Source of the DNA: JAPLST01 sp964397565 | Lineage (GTDB): Bacteria > Auribacterota > UBA3054 > JAPLST01 | NCBI GenBank assembly: GCA_964397565.1 | Contig: CAYNJC010000011.1 | Span: 56,250 to 120,249, forward strand | Reading direction: 5' to 3' | DNA: 64,000 nucleotides | Part shown: one piece after another, positions 7,774 to 16,495 of the stretch | Numbering within the stretch: position 1 is the first letter of the stretch | Layout: each line of letters begins with the position of its first letter | Position numbers and translations under genes: made by a program | The notes under the pieces: model-generated | What the model saw: only the letters and a program-made list of their open reading frames with translations | Databases searched by the model: none | What the model was told of the DNA's origin: nothing

Positions 7774-10242
7774 ATGCCACTCATCCACATCAACCGGCTG
7801 TACCGCTGCCGCCTCGGACTTGCGCTTGCATGTCTTGTCTGCGGTGTGTCGCGTGCGCACGCCGTCCCGACCACCCTCACCGTCGAGAGCAAGAATTATC
7901 TCAGCGTCGGGTTTTCCGGCACGGTGTCCCTGGCACAGTTGACCCTCACCGGCAACTACAGCATCAGCAGCCCGACTGATCCGAATTATGCGGTGGCGCG
8001 CCGCCCCGTGCGCGTCGGCCGGCGCAGCCAATTGCTCCAGTTTCCGCGCTATCCGAACTATTCGCTGAACGCGACCAATGGCCATTGGGCCTATCTGGAA
8101 CTGCCCGCCGCGCTGGCCGATGGCCACGCCTACACCGTGCGCGTGCAGAACGTCGCCGGCGCGACTATTGATCTGGGGTGCCGCCGCGACGACGCCGGCT
8201 TGCGCAATGGCAACATCAAAGTGAACCAGGTGGGCTATCTGCCGGATGCCACTACCAAATTCGGCTACTTGGGCGGCTTTCTTGGCAACTTGGGTGCGCT
8301 GCCACTGGCGTTTGCCAGCACCGCCTTTGTCTGCCGCGTGGCGGACGGCGTGGCGGTTTTTGCCGCACCCGTCACGCTGCGCGCTGATCAAAACAAGAGT
8401 TATACTAATCCGGCCTATGTCGAAAAAAGCATGACCGGCGAGAGCGTCTATCAATTCGATTTCTCCGGGCTGACCAACATGGGCAGCTATTATATTGCCG
8501 TGCCCGGACTGGGCATCTCGCCGCCGTTCTCGATCAGCGCCGACGTGTACTGGCAGGTGTTTACTAATGTGGCCCTGGCTGTCTATCTGCAGCGCTGCGG
8601 CATCGCAATCAGCAATCCGTTTTCAGCCGTGTTTCAGCACGGCGTGTGCCATACCCAGGCGATGGAACTCACCAGTTCGTCCGACATTGACGGTTTCATC
8701 ACCGCCGGCACCGGCCTCGGCCAGTACATGCACGGGCTGCACGGCGGCTATCACGATGCGGGCGATTACGACCGACGCGTCTATCACCTTAATGTTGCGC
8801 GCCAGATGCTCGACCTGTTTGCAATGCTGTCGAACAAAATGACCGACACCCAATGGCACATACCGGAGGCGGGCAATCACATCCCCGATGTGCTCGATGA
8901 AGTGAGCGGGGGTTTGAACATCTGGTTTCAACTGCAGGATCCGGTCGACGGCGGCGTGCGCGGTGGCACCGAGCGCCTTGCAGAAGGCGGCATGGACGAG
9001 CCGGTCGCCGACCCGCGCCTCGATTATTATGTGTTTGGCAAATACCTGGTCAACAACAACGGCGTCGTGCAGGCCTCGGCTTGGTTTGCCGCCGCCGCGG
9101 CGCAATTGGCGCGCAGCATCTTGCCCTATGACGCGGCCCGCGCGCAACAGGCGCTCGATGCCGCACGCCGTGCCTATACCTATGCCGTGGCGCACGCCGC
9201 GACGGGCGCCGACCAAGCCGATGCGGCCGCCGAATTGTTCTGCACCACGGGCGACACGGCTTATCAGCAGGATTTCCTCACGGCGGGCGTGTCCGAATCG
9301 TTTTCCTATGCGCAATGCACCCTGCCCGCTGCCGATGCGGCGGCGAAGTCGGCCTGCCGCGCGTACTGGCTTGCGCGCGCCAGCGACGCCGTCACGTGGG
9401 TGAACACCTACAACAGCTATCGCTGCGCCCGCAATCCCTACACCCAGATCCGCTTTGGCGGCGGCACCGGCGGCCATGGCTACACTTGGAACTTGTGCAA
9501 AGGATTTGCCTTGAGCGGCAATGTCAACTATCTCGCCGCAGTGCAGCACGACTGCAATTACCTGTTGGGCTGCAATCCGCTTGGCCGCTCGTGGATCACC
9601 GGCGTCGGCAGCGCGCCACCCGAATTTTTCCTGCATCGCCAGCTCATCATTGATGGCCGCACCAATATGCCGCCCGGCTACCACATCTACGGCCCGTTCG
9701 TCAAATCGAGCAATAGTGATTATTACGGCACGCATTACGAAACGTTCTGGACCAATCTCTATCCCGCCACACTTGCGTATCCCAAGCTGCGCGCCTACGT
9801 GGCGTCGGAATGGATGGCGGGCATGAACGAGTTCACGATTACGGAGACACTGGCGCCCAGTTTCTGCGTCTTCGCCTTCGCGCATCTGGCGCCGCTGCCG
9901 GCGCCCACGCCGCCGCCCGACCCGCTGCCGCCGGGTATTCTGGTCATCACGCCGCCGGCCGGTGCGACGGTCACGTCCGCACTGGCGACGGTCAGCGTGC
10001 GCGTGGATGACAATCAGACGGTCGTGGCCGTGCAGATTAATGCGCAAATGACGACGGGCGGGCCGCTCTACGCCAGGACGATCGTGTTTGACGAAGGCAC
10101 CAATTGGCTGCAGGTGGTGGCACGCGACGCGAGCGGCAATGGCTCGACCACACGCTGGTGGGTGGTGAGTTCGCTGCCGGAGCCGGCCGGCGGGCTGCTG
10201 GCGTTGCTGTGCGCCGCGGCGCTGCGCCGTTGGCGCCAATAA
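7774..10242 (+). CDS. Exported GH9-type glycoside hydrolase with PEP-CTERM tail
   Basis: 822 residues from the second ATG (MPLIHINRLY), chosen because the promoter's -10 box overlaps the codons after the first ATG. A signal peptide ends at SRAHA near residue 30. VNQVGYLPDATTKFGYLG marks the N-terminal Ig-like domain. GGYHDAGDYDRRVYHL carries the GH9 catalytic aspartates. IPEAGNHIPDVLDEVSGG and GCNPLGRSWITGVGS are GH9 signatures, and MNEFTITETLAPSF is the general-acid segment. A Pro-rich linker near residue 708 leads to an Ig/FN3-like domain and then LPEP, a hydrophobic helix and RRWRQ, a PEP-CTERM signal. It is the only plus-strand gene here besides PEPCK. It faces the other GH9 gene across a shared operator. 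Confidence 0.87.
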   Translation: MPLIHINRLYRCRLGLALACLVCGVSRAHAVPTTLTVESKNYLSVGFSGTVSLAQLTLTGNYSISSPTDPNYAVARRPVRVGRRSQLLQFPRYPNYSLNATNGHWAYLELPAALADGHAYTVRVQNVAGATIDLGCRRDDAGLRNGNIKVNQVGYLPDATTKFGYLGGFLGNLGALPLAFASTAFVCRVADGVAVFAAPVTLRADQNKSYTNPAYVEKSMTGESVYQFDFSGLTNMGSYYIAVPGLGISPPFSISADVYWQVFTNVALAVYLQRCGIAISNPFSAVFQHGVCHTQAMELTSSSDIDGFITAGTGLGQYMHGLHGGYHDAGDYDRRVYHLNVARQMLDLFAMLSNKMTDTQWHIPEAGNHIPDVLDEVSGGLNIWFQLQDPVDGGVRGGTERLAEGGMDEPVADPRLDYYVFGKYLVNNNGVVQASAWFAAAAAQLARSILPYDAARAQQALDAARRAYTYAVAHAATGADQADAAAELFCTTGDTAYQQDFLTAGVSESFSYAQCTLPAADAAAKSACRAYWLARASDAVTWVNTYNSYRCARNPYTQIRFGGGTGGHGYTWNLCKGFALSGNVNYLAAVQHDCNYLLGCNPLGRSWITGVGSAPPEFFLHRQLIIDGRTNMPPGYHIYGPFVKSSNSDYYGTHYETFWTNLYPATLAYPKLRAYVASEWMAGMNEFTITETLAPSFCVFAFAHLAPLPAPTPPPDPLPPGILVITPPAGATVTSALATVSVRVDDNQTVVAVQINAQMTTGGPLYARTIVFDEGTNWLQVVARDASGNGSTTRWWVVSSLPEPAGGLLALLCAAALRRWRQ

Positions 10243-10435
10243 AATCTCCATGCCGTGCGGCGGGGCATCCGCTGCGCTGGCGCATTCGAGGCGCAGGGCT
10301 ATTTGTTCCTTGGTCCGATACTTCGGACGCACGGCGCGTGCCTTGGGGACGGTCAAGCCGGCGGTTGGATCGGTCGCGGTGTATTGGCGCTGATTCTACT
10401 TGTAAACTATTTATGTGCAGGGCTTTAGAAGGGAG

Positions 10436-10508
10436 AGCGGGGGACGGGACTCGAACCCGCGACCAACAGCTTGGAGGGCTGTGACTCTACCAATTGAGTT
10501 ACCCCCGC
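10436..10508 (-). tRNA. tRNA-Gly(UCC)
   Basis: A full cloverleaf is present. The acceptor GCGGGGG pairs with CCCCCGC, the D-arm is ACTC/GAGT, the anticodon stem is ACAGC/GCTGT, and the T-arm is GCGGG-TTCGAGT-CCCGT. The loop CCTCCAA gives anticodon TCC. CCA is not encoded. Position 33 is C instead of the nearly universal U. Confidence 0.92.
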
Positions 10509-10514
10509 AAGGAA

Positions 10515-10539
10515 ATTTGTTTTGCCAGACAAAACAAAT
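10515..10539 (-). terminator. Hairpin between rpsI and tRNA-Gly
   Basis: A perfect 10-bp stem (ATTTGTTTTG with CAAAACAAAT) around a 5-nt loop lies 20 bp after the rpsI stop codon. A U-tract is not obvious, so this may be a processing signal instead of a terminator. Confidence 0.4.
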
Positions 10540-10560
10540 CTACATGGCAAACAAAAGTGT

Positions 10561-11043
10561 TTAACGCTTTGAGAACTGGAACTTCTTGCGAGCGCCGGCC
10601 TGCCCGTATTTCTTGCGCTCCTTTTCGCGCGCGTCGCGTGTCAGCATGCCGGCCGCCTTGAGCTGTTTGCGGGTCGCGTCGTCAATCAAACTCAGCGCGC
10701 GCGCAATGCCGTGCCGCACCGCGCCGGCTTGGCCGGAGACGCCGCCGCCTTGGGCGTTGACGCGCACATCGAAACGGCCGGCCAACTGCGTGACCACAAA
10801 CGGCGAGGTGACCATCGTGACCAGCGACTCGATCGGCAGATACTGCGCGACCGGCGTATTATTGATGACAATCGTGCCGGCGCCGGGCGTGAGGATCACG
10901 CGGGCCGTGGAACACTTGCGGCGGCCGGTGGCAGAATACGTGGCGGTGAAGACACGCTCATCCCGGCGCGGAATCGGCGTGACCACCGGTTGCGGCGCGG
11001 GTGTTTCAGTAACGAGGGACTGGATATCAGGATTGTCGGTCAT
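10561..11043 (-). CDS. rpsI: 30S ribosomal protein S9
   Basis: 160 residues. The C-terminal 125 match S9: TGRRKCSTARV, the GGGVSGQAGAVRHGIARAL core, and the conserved basic tail ending QFSKR that reaches the ribosomal P site. An extra N-terminal stretch of about 30 residues, rich in Pro, Thr and Val, precedes the usual S9 start. It is the second gene of the rplM-rpsI pair, 23 bp after rplM. Confidence 0.97.
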   Translation of the reverse strand: MTDNPDIQSLVTETPAPQPVVTPIPRRDERVFTATYSATGRRKCSTARVILTPGAGTIVINNTPVAQYLPIESLVTMVTSPFVVTQLAGRFDVRVNAQGGGVSGQAGAVRHGIARALSLIDDATRKQLKAAGMLTRDAREKERKKYGQAGARKKFQFSKR

Positions 11044-11066
11044 ACGCGAAAATGAACGGGCTCACA

Positions 11067-11495
11067 TTAAGGAAGGACAACGGGTTTCTGGGCGCCATGC
11101 GGATGGGCGGCGCCGGCATACACTTTTAGTTTTTTGAACATGTGCCGGCCGAGCGTGGTTTTCGGCAGCATGCCGCGCACGGCGTGTTCGAGGACCCGCT
11201 CGGGATGCTTTTTGAGGACTTCCTGCACGGTGCGCACGCGGAAGCCGCCGGGGAAGCCGGAGTGCGAGTTGTAGTGCATGTTTTCGGGCTTGCGGCCGCT
11301 CAGGTGCACTTTCTCGGCATTGATCACGACGACGAAATCGCCGGTATCCACATGCGGGGTGAAGGTCGGTTTGTTCTTGCCGCGCAGAATCAACGCGATC
11401 CGCGTGGCGAGGCGGCCCAGCACCTGGTTCTCTGCATCGAACAGGAACCACTTGCGGGTGATGCCCTCGTTTTTTGCCAAAAATGTTTTGTTCAT
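11067..11495 (-). CDS. rplM: 50S ribosomal protein L13
   Basis: 142 residues from the ATG at 11495. An in-frame ATG four codons upstream (11507) is also possible, and neither has a clear Shine-Dalgarno. Typical L13 features are RKWFLFDAENQVLGRLAT, the GDFVVVINAEKVHLSGRK block, and a C-terminal GMLPKTTLGRHMFKKLKVY segment. L13 binds domain II of 23S rRNA early in assembly. It is transcribed with rpsI from a consensus promoter located in the end of priA. Confidence 0.96.
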   Translation of the reverse strand: MNKTFLAKNEGITRKWFLFDAENQVLGRLATRIALILRGKNKPTFTPHVDTGDFVVVINAEKVHLSGRKPENMHYNSHSGFPGGFRVRTVQEVLKKHPERVLEHAVRGMLPKTTLGRHMFKKLKVYAGAAHPHGAQKPVVLP

Positions 11496-11535
11496 AGTAG
11501 AGTTCATAAAGCAGTATTACTGTTTAGAGCCGGTA

Positions 11536-11564
11536 AGTATAGCAAAACTGGGCGCAGATGTCAA
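11536..11564 (-). promoter_or_regulatory. Consensus promoter of rplM-rpsI
   Basis: TTGACA (11564-11559), exactly 17 bp, then TATACT (11541-11536). The -35 box overlaps the final codons of priA. The leader to rplM is about 30 nt. Confidence 0.75.
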
Positions 11565-13819
11565 ATCGGGTCGGCATCGACGATCAATTCAACACCGGTG
11601 ACGCGGGTGGCGCGCACCACCGGCATGATGACTTCAGCCAGTGCGGCGCGCACGGCCTGGGTTTTGATCGTCAACTGCCAGCGGTGAAAGCCATGCGCCA
11701 GCGCCAGCGGCGCGGGCGCCGGGCCGAGCACGCCGAAGATGCCGTGGCGGGCGATGTCGCGGCGGGCCAGTGCGACCGTGAGATCGTTGGCCAGGTCGCG
11801 GGCGGTGGTGATCACGGCGGCTTCGTCGCGGCCCTTGGCAAGCAGATTGACAAAATGGGTAAAGGGCGGATACGAGACGTCGCGGCGAATGCGCAATTCG
11901 GCATTGGCAAAGCCGTTCCAGTCGCCGGCGACAGCCATGCTGACGGCGGGCGCCTCCGGCGCGAACGACTGAACGATGACGATGCCGGGTTTGCTGCCAC
12001 GGCCGGCGCGGCCGGCAACTTGGGTGATCAACTGGCAGGTTACCTCGGCCGAACGGAAGTCCGGCACATGCAGCGACGTATCGGCGTTGATGACGCCGAC
12101 GACGGTGACATTCGGGAAGTCGAGCCCTTTGGCGATCATCTGCGTGCCGAGCAGCAGGTCAATCTCGCCCAGCGCAAAGGCGTTGAGAATGCGGGCGTGG
12201 CTGCCGCGCGTGCTGGTGGTATCGCGATCCATGCGGGCAATGCGGGCGTGCGGAAACAGATAGGCCAGATGCTTTTCCACGCGTTGGGTGCCGAAGCCGC
12301 ACAAGTTCAGCTTCGCGCGGCATTCCGGACAGACATACGGTGCGCGGTACTCCTCGTGATGGCCGCACAGGTGGCACATCAAGCGTTGGCGGGTGACGTG
12401 ATAGGTCAACGAAACGGCGCAGGTGGCGCAGCGCTTGACAAATCCGCAGGACGGACAGGTCAAAATCGGGCAATAGCCGCGCCGGTTCAAGAAGAGCAGG
12501 GCCTGCTCGCGCTGTTGCAGGCATTCCTCCAAGGCGCTGCGCAGCGGGCGTGAAATGACACTTAGTTGCGGCGCGACGCGGGCTTCGTCACGCATGTCGA
12601 CCAGCGTGATGGCCGGCATGGCACGCGCGGCGACGCGTTCGGGCAAGCTCAGCAAGGTGTATTTTTTCTTGCGCACGTTGTAGATGCTTTCCAGCGCGGG
12701 TGTTGCGCTGCCCAAAATGACCGGGCAGGCTTCGAACTGGGCGCGCACAACGGCAACATCGCGGGCGTGATAGCGCGGCTGTTCCTCGGCTTGCTTGTAG
12801 GTGTGCTCATGCTCCTCATCGACGACAATGACGCCGAGATCATGGATGGGGGCGAAGACCGCCGAGCGCGCCCCGACCACAATCCGCGCAAAGCCGTCGC
12901 GAATGCTCCACCATTGGCGGCAGCGCTCGAATTCGGTCAGCTCACTGTGCAGGACGGCGACGCGCGCGCCAAAGCGGGCGCGAAAGCGCTCGACCGTCTG
13001 CGGCGTCAGCGCTATCTCCGGCACCAGCACGAGCGCCCCCTTGCCACGCTCCAGCGCATCGTGGATCACCCGCAGATACACTTCCGTCTTGCCACTGCCG
13101 GTGACACCGTGCAACAGAAACACGCGAAACGTATCCCGCGCGGCCAGAATGGTCTGCACGGCGTCTTGTTGCGCGGCGGTTAGGGACGGCGCGCCGGCTG
13201 GCACCGTGCTGTCCTCGGCCTCACCGCACCAGTGTTTCTCGAGTGTAATTGTGAGCCAGCCCTGCTGTTCAAGGGCGCGCACCGTGGGCACCTGGCATTC
13301 CGCCCGCGCGGTCAATTCGCTCAGGCGCATCAGCCGGGGCGCATCCGTTGACGCTGGCTGCCCGACGGGCGCGGCATAGAATTCGGCCACCTGTCGCAGG
13401 ATGCCTGCCTGGCGTGGCGCGCGCCGGCCCAGCGCGGAGGCCTGCGCGCGTAATTCCTCGAGCGGGCGCGCCGGCCGCACCACGTGGACATGCACGGCCG
13501 CCGCCGTGCGATGCCGCACCGCCGCGGGCAGGCAACTGCGCAAGACACTGCCCAAGGGGCTGGCATAATATTCGGCGATGAACTGCGCCAGCTTCAGCAG
13601 CGCCGCGGTCACGACCGGTTCCGGTTCGCAAACCGCCAGAATGTCTTTGTAGGTGATGGCGGCATCGGCGGGCGGGTCCAGTGCGATGACATACCCGGTG
13701 CGGGTTGCGCGGCCGAGCGAGGCCCGCACCCGCATGCCGATGCAGATCAGCGCGGCGAGTGACGCCGGCACACGATAATCATACAAGCGATCCAGGCGGC
13801 CCTCGAAGGCCACACGCAC
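11561..13819 (-). CDS. priA: Primosomal replication protein N' (PriA helicase)
   Basis: 752 residues from a GTG start. The N-terminal 3'-DNA-binding domain begins RVAFEGRLDRLYDYRVP. Walker A is LLHGVTGSGKTEVYLR and Walker B is DEEHEHTYKQ. Motif VI lies in VAGRAGRGSKPG. Paired zinc-binding CxxC motifs (CPSCGF, CATCAV, CHLCGH, CPECRA) interrupt the helicase core as in all PriA proteins. PriA reloads the replisome at stalled forks. The gene precedes rplM-rpsI, and a heptamer repeat lies just upstream of its start. Confidence 0.96.
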   Translation of the reverse strand: MRVAFEGRLDRLYDYRVPASLAALICIGMRVRASLGRATRTGYVIALDPPADAAITYKDILAVCEPEPVVTAALLKLAQFIAEYYASPLGSVLRSCLPAAVRHRTAAAVHVHVVRPARPLEELRAQASALGRRAPRQAGILRQVAEFYAAPVGQPASTDAPRLMRLSELTARAECQVPTVRALEQQGWLTITLEKHWCGEAEDSTVPAGAPSLTAAQQDAVQTILAARDTFRVFLLHGVTGSGKTEVYLRVIHDALERGKGALVLVPEIALTPQTVERFRARFGARVAVLHSELTEFERCRQWWSIRDGFARIVVGARSAVFAPIHDLGVIVVDEEHEHTYKQAEEQPRYHARDVAVVRAQFEACPVILGSATPALESIYNVRKKKYTLLSLPERVAARAMPAITLVDMRDEARVAPQLSVISRPLRSALEECLQQREQALLFLNRRGYCPILTCPSCGFVKRCATCAVSLTYHVTRQRLMCHLCGHHEEYRAPYVCPECRAKLNLCGFGTQRVEKHLAYLFPHARIARMDRDTTSTRGSHARILNAFALGEIDLLLGTQMIAKGLDFPNVTVVGVINADTSLHVPDFRSAEVTCQLITQVAGRAGRGSKPGIVIVQSFAPEAPAVSMAVAGDWNGFANAELRIRRDVSYPPFTHFVNLLAKGRDEAAVITTARDLANDLTVALARRDIARHGIFGVLGPAPAPLALAHGFHRWQLTIKTQAVRAALAEVIMPVVRATRVTGVELIVDADPI

Positions 13820-13842
13820 ACGGGCGACAGCCGCAGGTTTTT

Positions 13843-13880
13843 GGGGTTCGGGGTTCAGGGTTCAGGGTTTGGGTTTTCGG
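13843..13880. repeat. Heptamer tandem repeat, GGGTTCA type
   Basis: About five imperfect copies of a 7-base unit (GGGTTCG, GGGTTCA, GGGTTTG) lie between the glycosylase stop codon and the priA start. Confidence 0.6.
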
Positions 13881-13920
13881 TAAATTCTCGCGCGACGCGA
13901 TAATTTATCGGCGTGGCACG

Positions 13921-14796
13921 TCAAGAACGGGCGAGGAACTCGAGCACCTTTTTCATATCATCCCACACATTCCGGCGATGTTCGGGCGTGTAATTGCGCA
14001 ACAGATACGCGGGATGAAACGTGGGCATGACCGGTATGCCGCGGTACTGGTGAAATGTGCCGCGCATGCGGCTGATCGGGGTGGCCACGCCGGTCAGAAA
14101 ATGGGCGGCGTAGGCGCCCAGCGCCACGATCACGCGCGGCTGCACGATCTCCAGCTGCACGTTCAGAAAGGGCGTGCAGTTGGCCACTTCGTCCGGCTGC
14201 GGCTCGCGATTGTTGGGCGGCCGGCACTTGAGAATGTTGGCGATGTAGACCTCATCACGGGACAAGCTCATGCCCTTTTCGATAATGGTCATCAGCAACT
14301 GCCCGGCGCGCCCGACGAAGGGAATCCCCTGTTTGTCCTCGTCCTGGCCGGGCGCTTCGCCCACGAACATAATCTGCGCATCCGGACTGCCACAGCCAAA
14401 GACGAGCCGGGTGCGGTTGCGCACCAGCGCGGCACAGCGCGGGCAGGCGCTCATGAAGGCCTGCAGCGCGTCGAGCTGTATGCGCTTGTCGCCGGGCGGG
14501 CGCACAAAGCCGTAGTTGCCCGCCGTGTCACCGGCATCAGCATCATGCAGCAAGGCTGGCGCGACGACCGCCGGCGCGAGCGGCGCGGCCGTGGTGGTTG
14601 CAGGTGTGCGGGAGGGCGGGAGGGCGGAAAGCGTGGGCAGCGCGGCTGCGGCGGAGGCAGGAGGAGCGGCGTGGTGGAGTAGTGCAGGAGTGGGCGGCGC
14701 GGGCAGGCGCGTGAGGTAGAGCGTGTCATAGTCGCCTTCCGCCGCCGTCTGGATCAGGAAATCGCGCAGCTGCGCGTGCACGGATGGCGCGGCCAT
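13921..14796 (-). CDS. Family 4 (UdgA-type) uracil-DNA glycosylase with [4Fe-4S] cluster
   Basis: 291 residues. The ATG at 14796 follows the stop codon of the preceding gene by one base, which indicates coupling. After a Pro/Ala-rich linker of about 70 residues comes the glycosylase domain: FVGEAPGQDEDKQGIPFVGR (active-site motif A), ILKCRPPNNR, and TFHPAYLLRN (motif B with catalytic His). Four cysteines (ACPRC, ILKC, VANC) fit the iron-sulfur cluster of family 4 enzymes. The enzyme removes uracil from DNA in base excision repair. The long low-complexity linker between the N-terminal helix and the domain is unusual but occurs in fused family members. Confidence 0.92.
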   Translation of the reverse strand: MAAPSVHAQLRDFLIQTAAEGDYDTLYLTRLPAPPTPALLHHAAPPASAAAALPTLSALPPSRTPATTTAAPLAPAVVAPALLHDADAGDTAGNYGFVRPPGDKRIQLDALQAFMSACPRCAALVRNRTRLVFGCGSPDAQIMFVGEAPGQDEDKQGIPFVGRAGQLLMTIIEKGMSLSRDEVYIANILKCRPPNNREPQPDEVANCTPFLNVQLEIVQPRVIVALGAYAAHFLTGVATPISRMRGTFHQYRGIPVMPTFHPAYLLRNYTPEHRRNVWDDMKKVLEFLARS

Positions 14797-14797
14797 G

Positions 14798-16003
14798 TCA
14801 GCTCCGGCGCGGGCCGTGCGGCCCGCGCGATTTTTGATCGCGGGCGGCATCCGTGGGCCGCCCGCGCGTGCCCCACAAGCGGGTCACATCCAGCACGCCG
14901 AATTTTTTGAAGCCGGCCAACGTAATGATGGTCAGCACAAACAAGACAATGCCGGCATATTGATTTTTCTTCAGGGCCAGCACGAGGGCCGCCACGCCCA
15001 GCAGCAGGCAGAAGCCGTACAAGACCAGCACGGTTTCCGGATGCGACAGGCCGCTCTCCATCATTTTGTGATGGATATGTTCGAGGTCCGCTTGGAAGGG
15101 GTTACGGCGGCGCGCGGTGCGGCGCAGAAACGCCAGCACCGTGTCCAGAATCGGCAAGCCCAAGGCAATCACCGGCACGATCAGGGCGACGGTCGTCGTG
15201 CTGATTTGCGCGCTGCGCACGGCGGTGCAGGCGATCAGAAAGCCGAGGAACAGGCTGCCGGCGTCGCCCAGAAAAATCCGGGCGGGATAAAAATTGAAAC
15301 GCAAGAATGCCACCGCCGCGCCCAACGCCGCCACGCTGGTGATCGCCGAAAACACAAAGAACGTGTATTGCTCTGGGCGTGTCTGCATCAATTGCAGCGA
15401 GTTGGCAAAGGTGACACCGCACACAATCAGCACGATGCCGGTCGCCAGACCATCCAAGCCGTCCGACAGGTTGACGGCATTGGTGATGCCGACCAGCCAG
15501 ACGATCGTGAAGAGCAGGGCGACGATCATCGGCAATTCGAGGGTTGGGCCGAACGGATTCGTGATCTTGCTGATGACCAGGTCTTCATGAATGACAATGC
15601 AGGCCGCGACAATCTGAAACGCGAATTTCGGCAGCCAACTGGCGTGGCGCACGTCGTCATAGACACCCAGGCCCAGCATCACCAGCAGGCCGGTGAAAAT
15701 CGCCACGGATTTTGCGCTGAGCAGATCCCGGGCGACAATCGGGCTGAGCAATGCCGCCAGCCCCAGCGCGACGGCCACTGCAATGAACATCGCCACGCCG
15801 CCCAGCTTGGGCACCGCGCGCTGATGAATGTGACGCGCGCTCGGCCGGGCCATGGCGCCCAGACGTGGTGCCAGCCGGATCAAAACCAGCGTCAGTCCAT
15901 ACGTCAAGAGCAAGGCAACCACAAACACGAGCGCATACAGGGTGTAGCTGATCTCGCCCTGCCGGCCGCTGAACAGTTGCTGCAATCGTTGGAGCTGATT
16001 CAT
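14798..16003 (-). CDS. WecA/TagO-type undecaprenyl-phosphate glycosyl-1-phosphate transferase
   Basis: 401 residues with about 11 hydrophobic helices. Family motifs are HQRAVPKLGGVAMF, the catalytic aspartates in GVYDDVRHASWLPKFAFQ, NAVNLSDGLDGLATG, the FLGDAGSLFLGF magnesium-site loop, and HIHHKMMESGLS. The last pattern fits WecA/TagO/WbpL-like enzymes better than MraY. It transfers a HexNAc-1-phosphate from UDP-sugar to undecaprenyl phosphate at the inner membrane, the first step of O-antigen or other envelope polysaccharide synthesis. The sugar specificity is not determined. It is translationally coupled to the downstream glycosylase gene. Confidence 0.9.
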   Translation of the reverse strand: MNQLQRLQQLFSGRQGEISYTLYALVFVVALLLTYGLTLVLIRLAPRLGAMARPSARHIHQRAVPKLGGVAMFIAVAVALGLAALLSPIVARDLLSAKSVAIFTGLLVMLGLGVYDDVRHASWLPKFAFQIVAACIVIHEDLVISKITNPFGPTLELPMIVALLFTIVWLVGITNAVNLSDGLDGLATGIVLIVCGVTFANSLQLMQTRPEQYTFFVFSAITSVAALGAAVAFLRFNFYPARIFLGDAGSLFLGFLIACTAVRSAQISTTTVALIVPVIALGLPILDTVLAFLRRTARRRNPFQADLEHIHHKMMESGLSHPETVLVLYGFCLLLGVAALVLALKKNQYAGIVLFVLTIITLAGFKKFGVLDVTRLWGTRGRPTDAARDQKSRGPHGPRRS

Positions 16004-16031
16004 ACCAAGTCATTCATTATACAAAAAATGG

Positions 16032-16105
16032 TGGGCGTTGCGGGATTCGAACCTGCGACATCCACCTTGTAAGGGTGGCGCTCTAACCAGCTGAGCTAAA
16101 CGCCC
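16032..16105 (-). tRNA. tRNA-Val(UAC)
   Basis: A complete 74-nt cloverleaf. Acceptor GGGCGTT pairs with AACGCCC, the anticodon stem is CCACC/GGTGG with loop CTTACAA (anticodon TAC), and the T-loop is TTCGAAT. The discriminator is A and CCA is not encoded. Confidence 0.96.
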
Positions 16106-16477
16106 GGATCACGCCGTGTCACCGATGCAGACGGCACCTTAACTATGGGCTGCACGCGCGGCGCGCGCCGGCGGGAGAGTATAGCAAACCCGGCGGTAAA
16201 GCACAACCGGCGGAAATGCCCTGGGACATGAGCGGCATGATCAGTGCGCCCTGTCGGCGCGGGTAGGATGGACATTTTTACGCCACGCCACGTTGATGGA
16301 ATGCGACCTGTCATGCTGGTTGTATGTATGCATGTCTTTCAGTATCTATCAGCCTTGCAGCCACCAGGTTTCACGCGGCGCCGGAGCTGGGCATCATTGG
16401 AGATTTGCTATTTGCGGTGGAGTTCACTACACTAATGAACAGTATGTCAACCATGCCAATAGATAGACTGCGTTTTA
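16106..16477. other. Intergenic region upstream of PEPCK
   Basis: About 370 bp without a convincing gene. The left third is GC-rich. The right part is AT-richer and holds the putative PEPCK promoter. I see no riboswitch or RNA gene. Confidence 0.5.
16405..16433 (+). promoter_or_regulatory. Putative promoter of PEPCK
   Basis: TTGCTA (16405-16410), 17 bp, then TACACT (16428-16433). The leader is about 55 nt and contains ACGGAG shortly before the ATG at 16496. Confidence 0.4.
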
Positions 16478-16495
16478 ATGCTCACGGAGCACACG

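Noticed and set aside
8623..10356. Long minus-strand open frame opposite the plus-strand GH9 gene
   Set aside because: It is an antisense shadow in GC-rich sequence. The plus strand has clear GH9 motifs, a promoter and a signal peptide.
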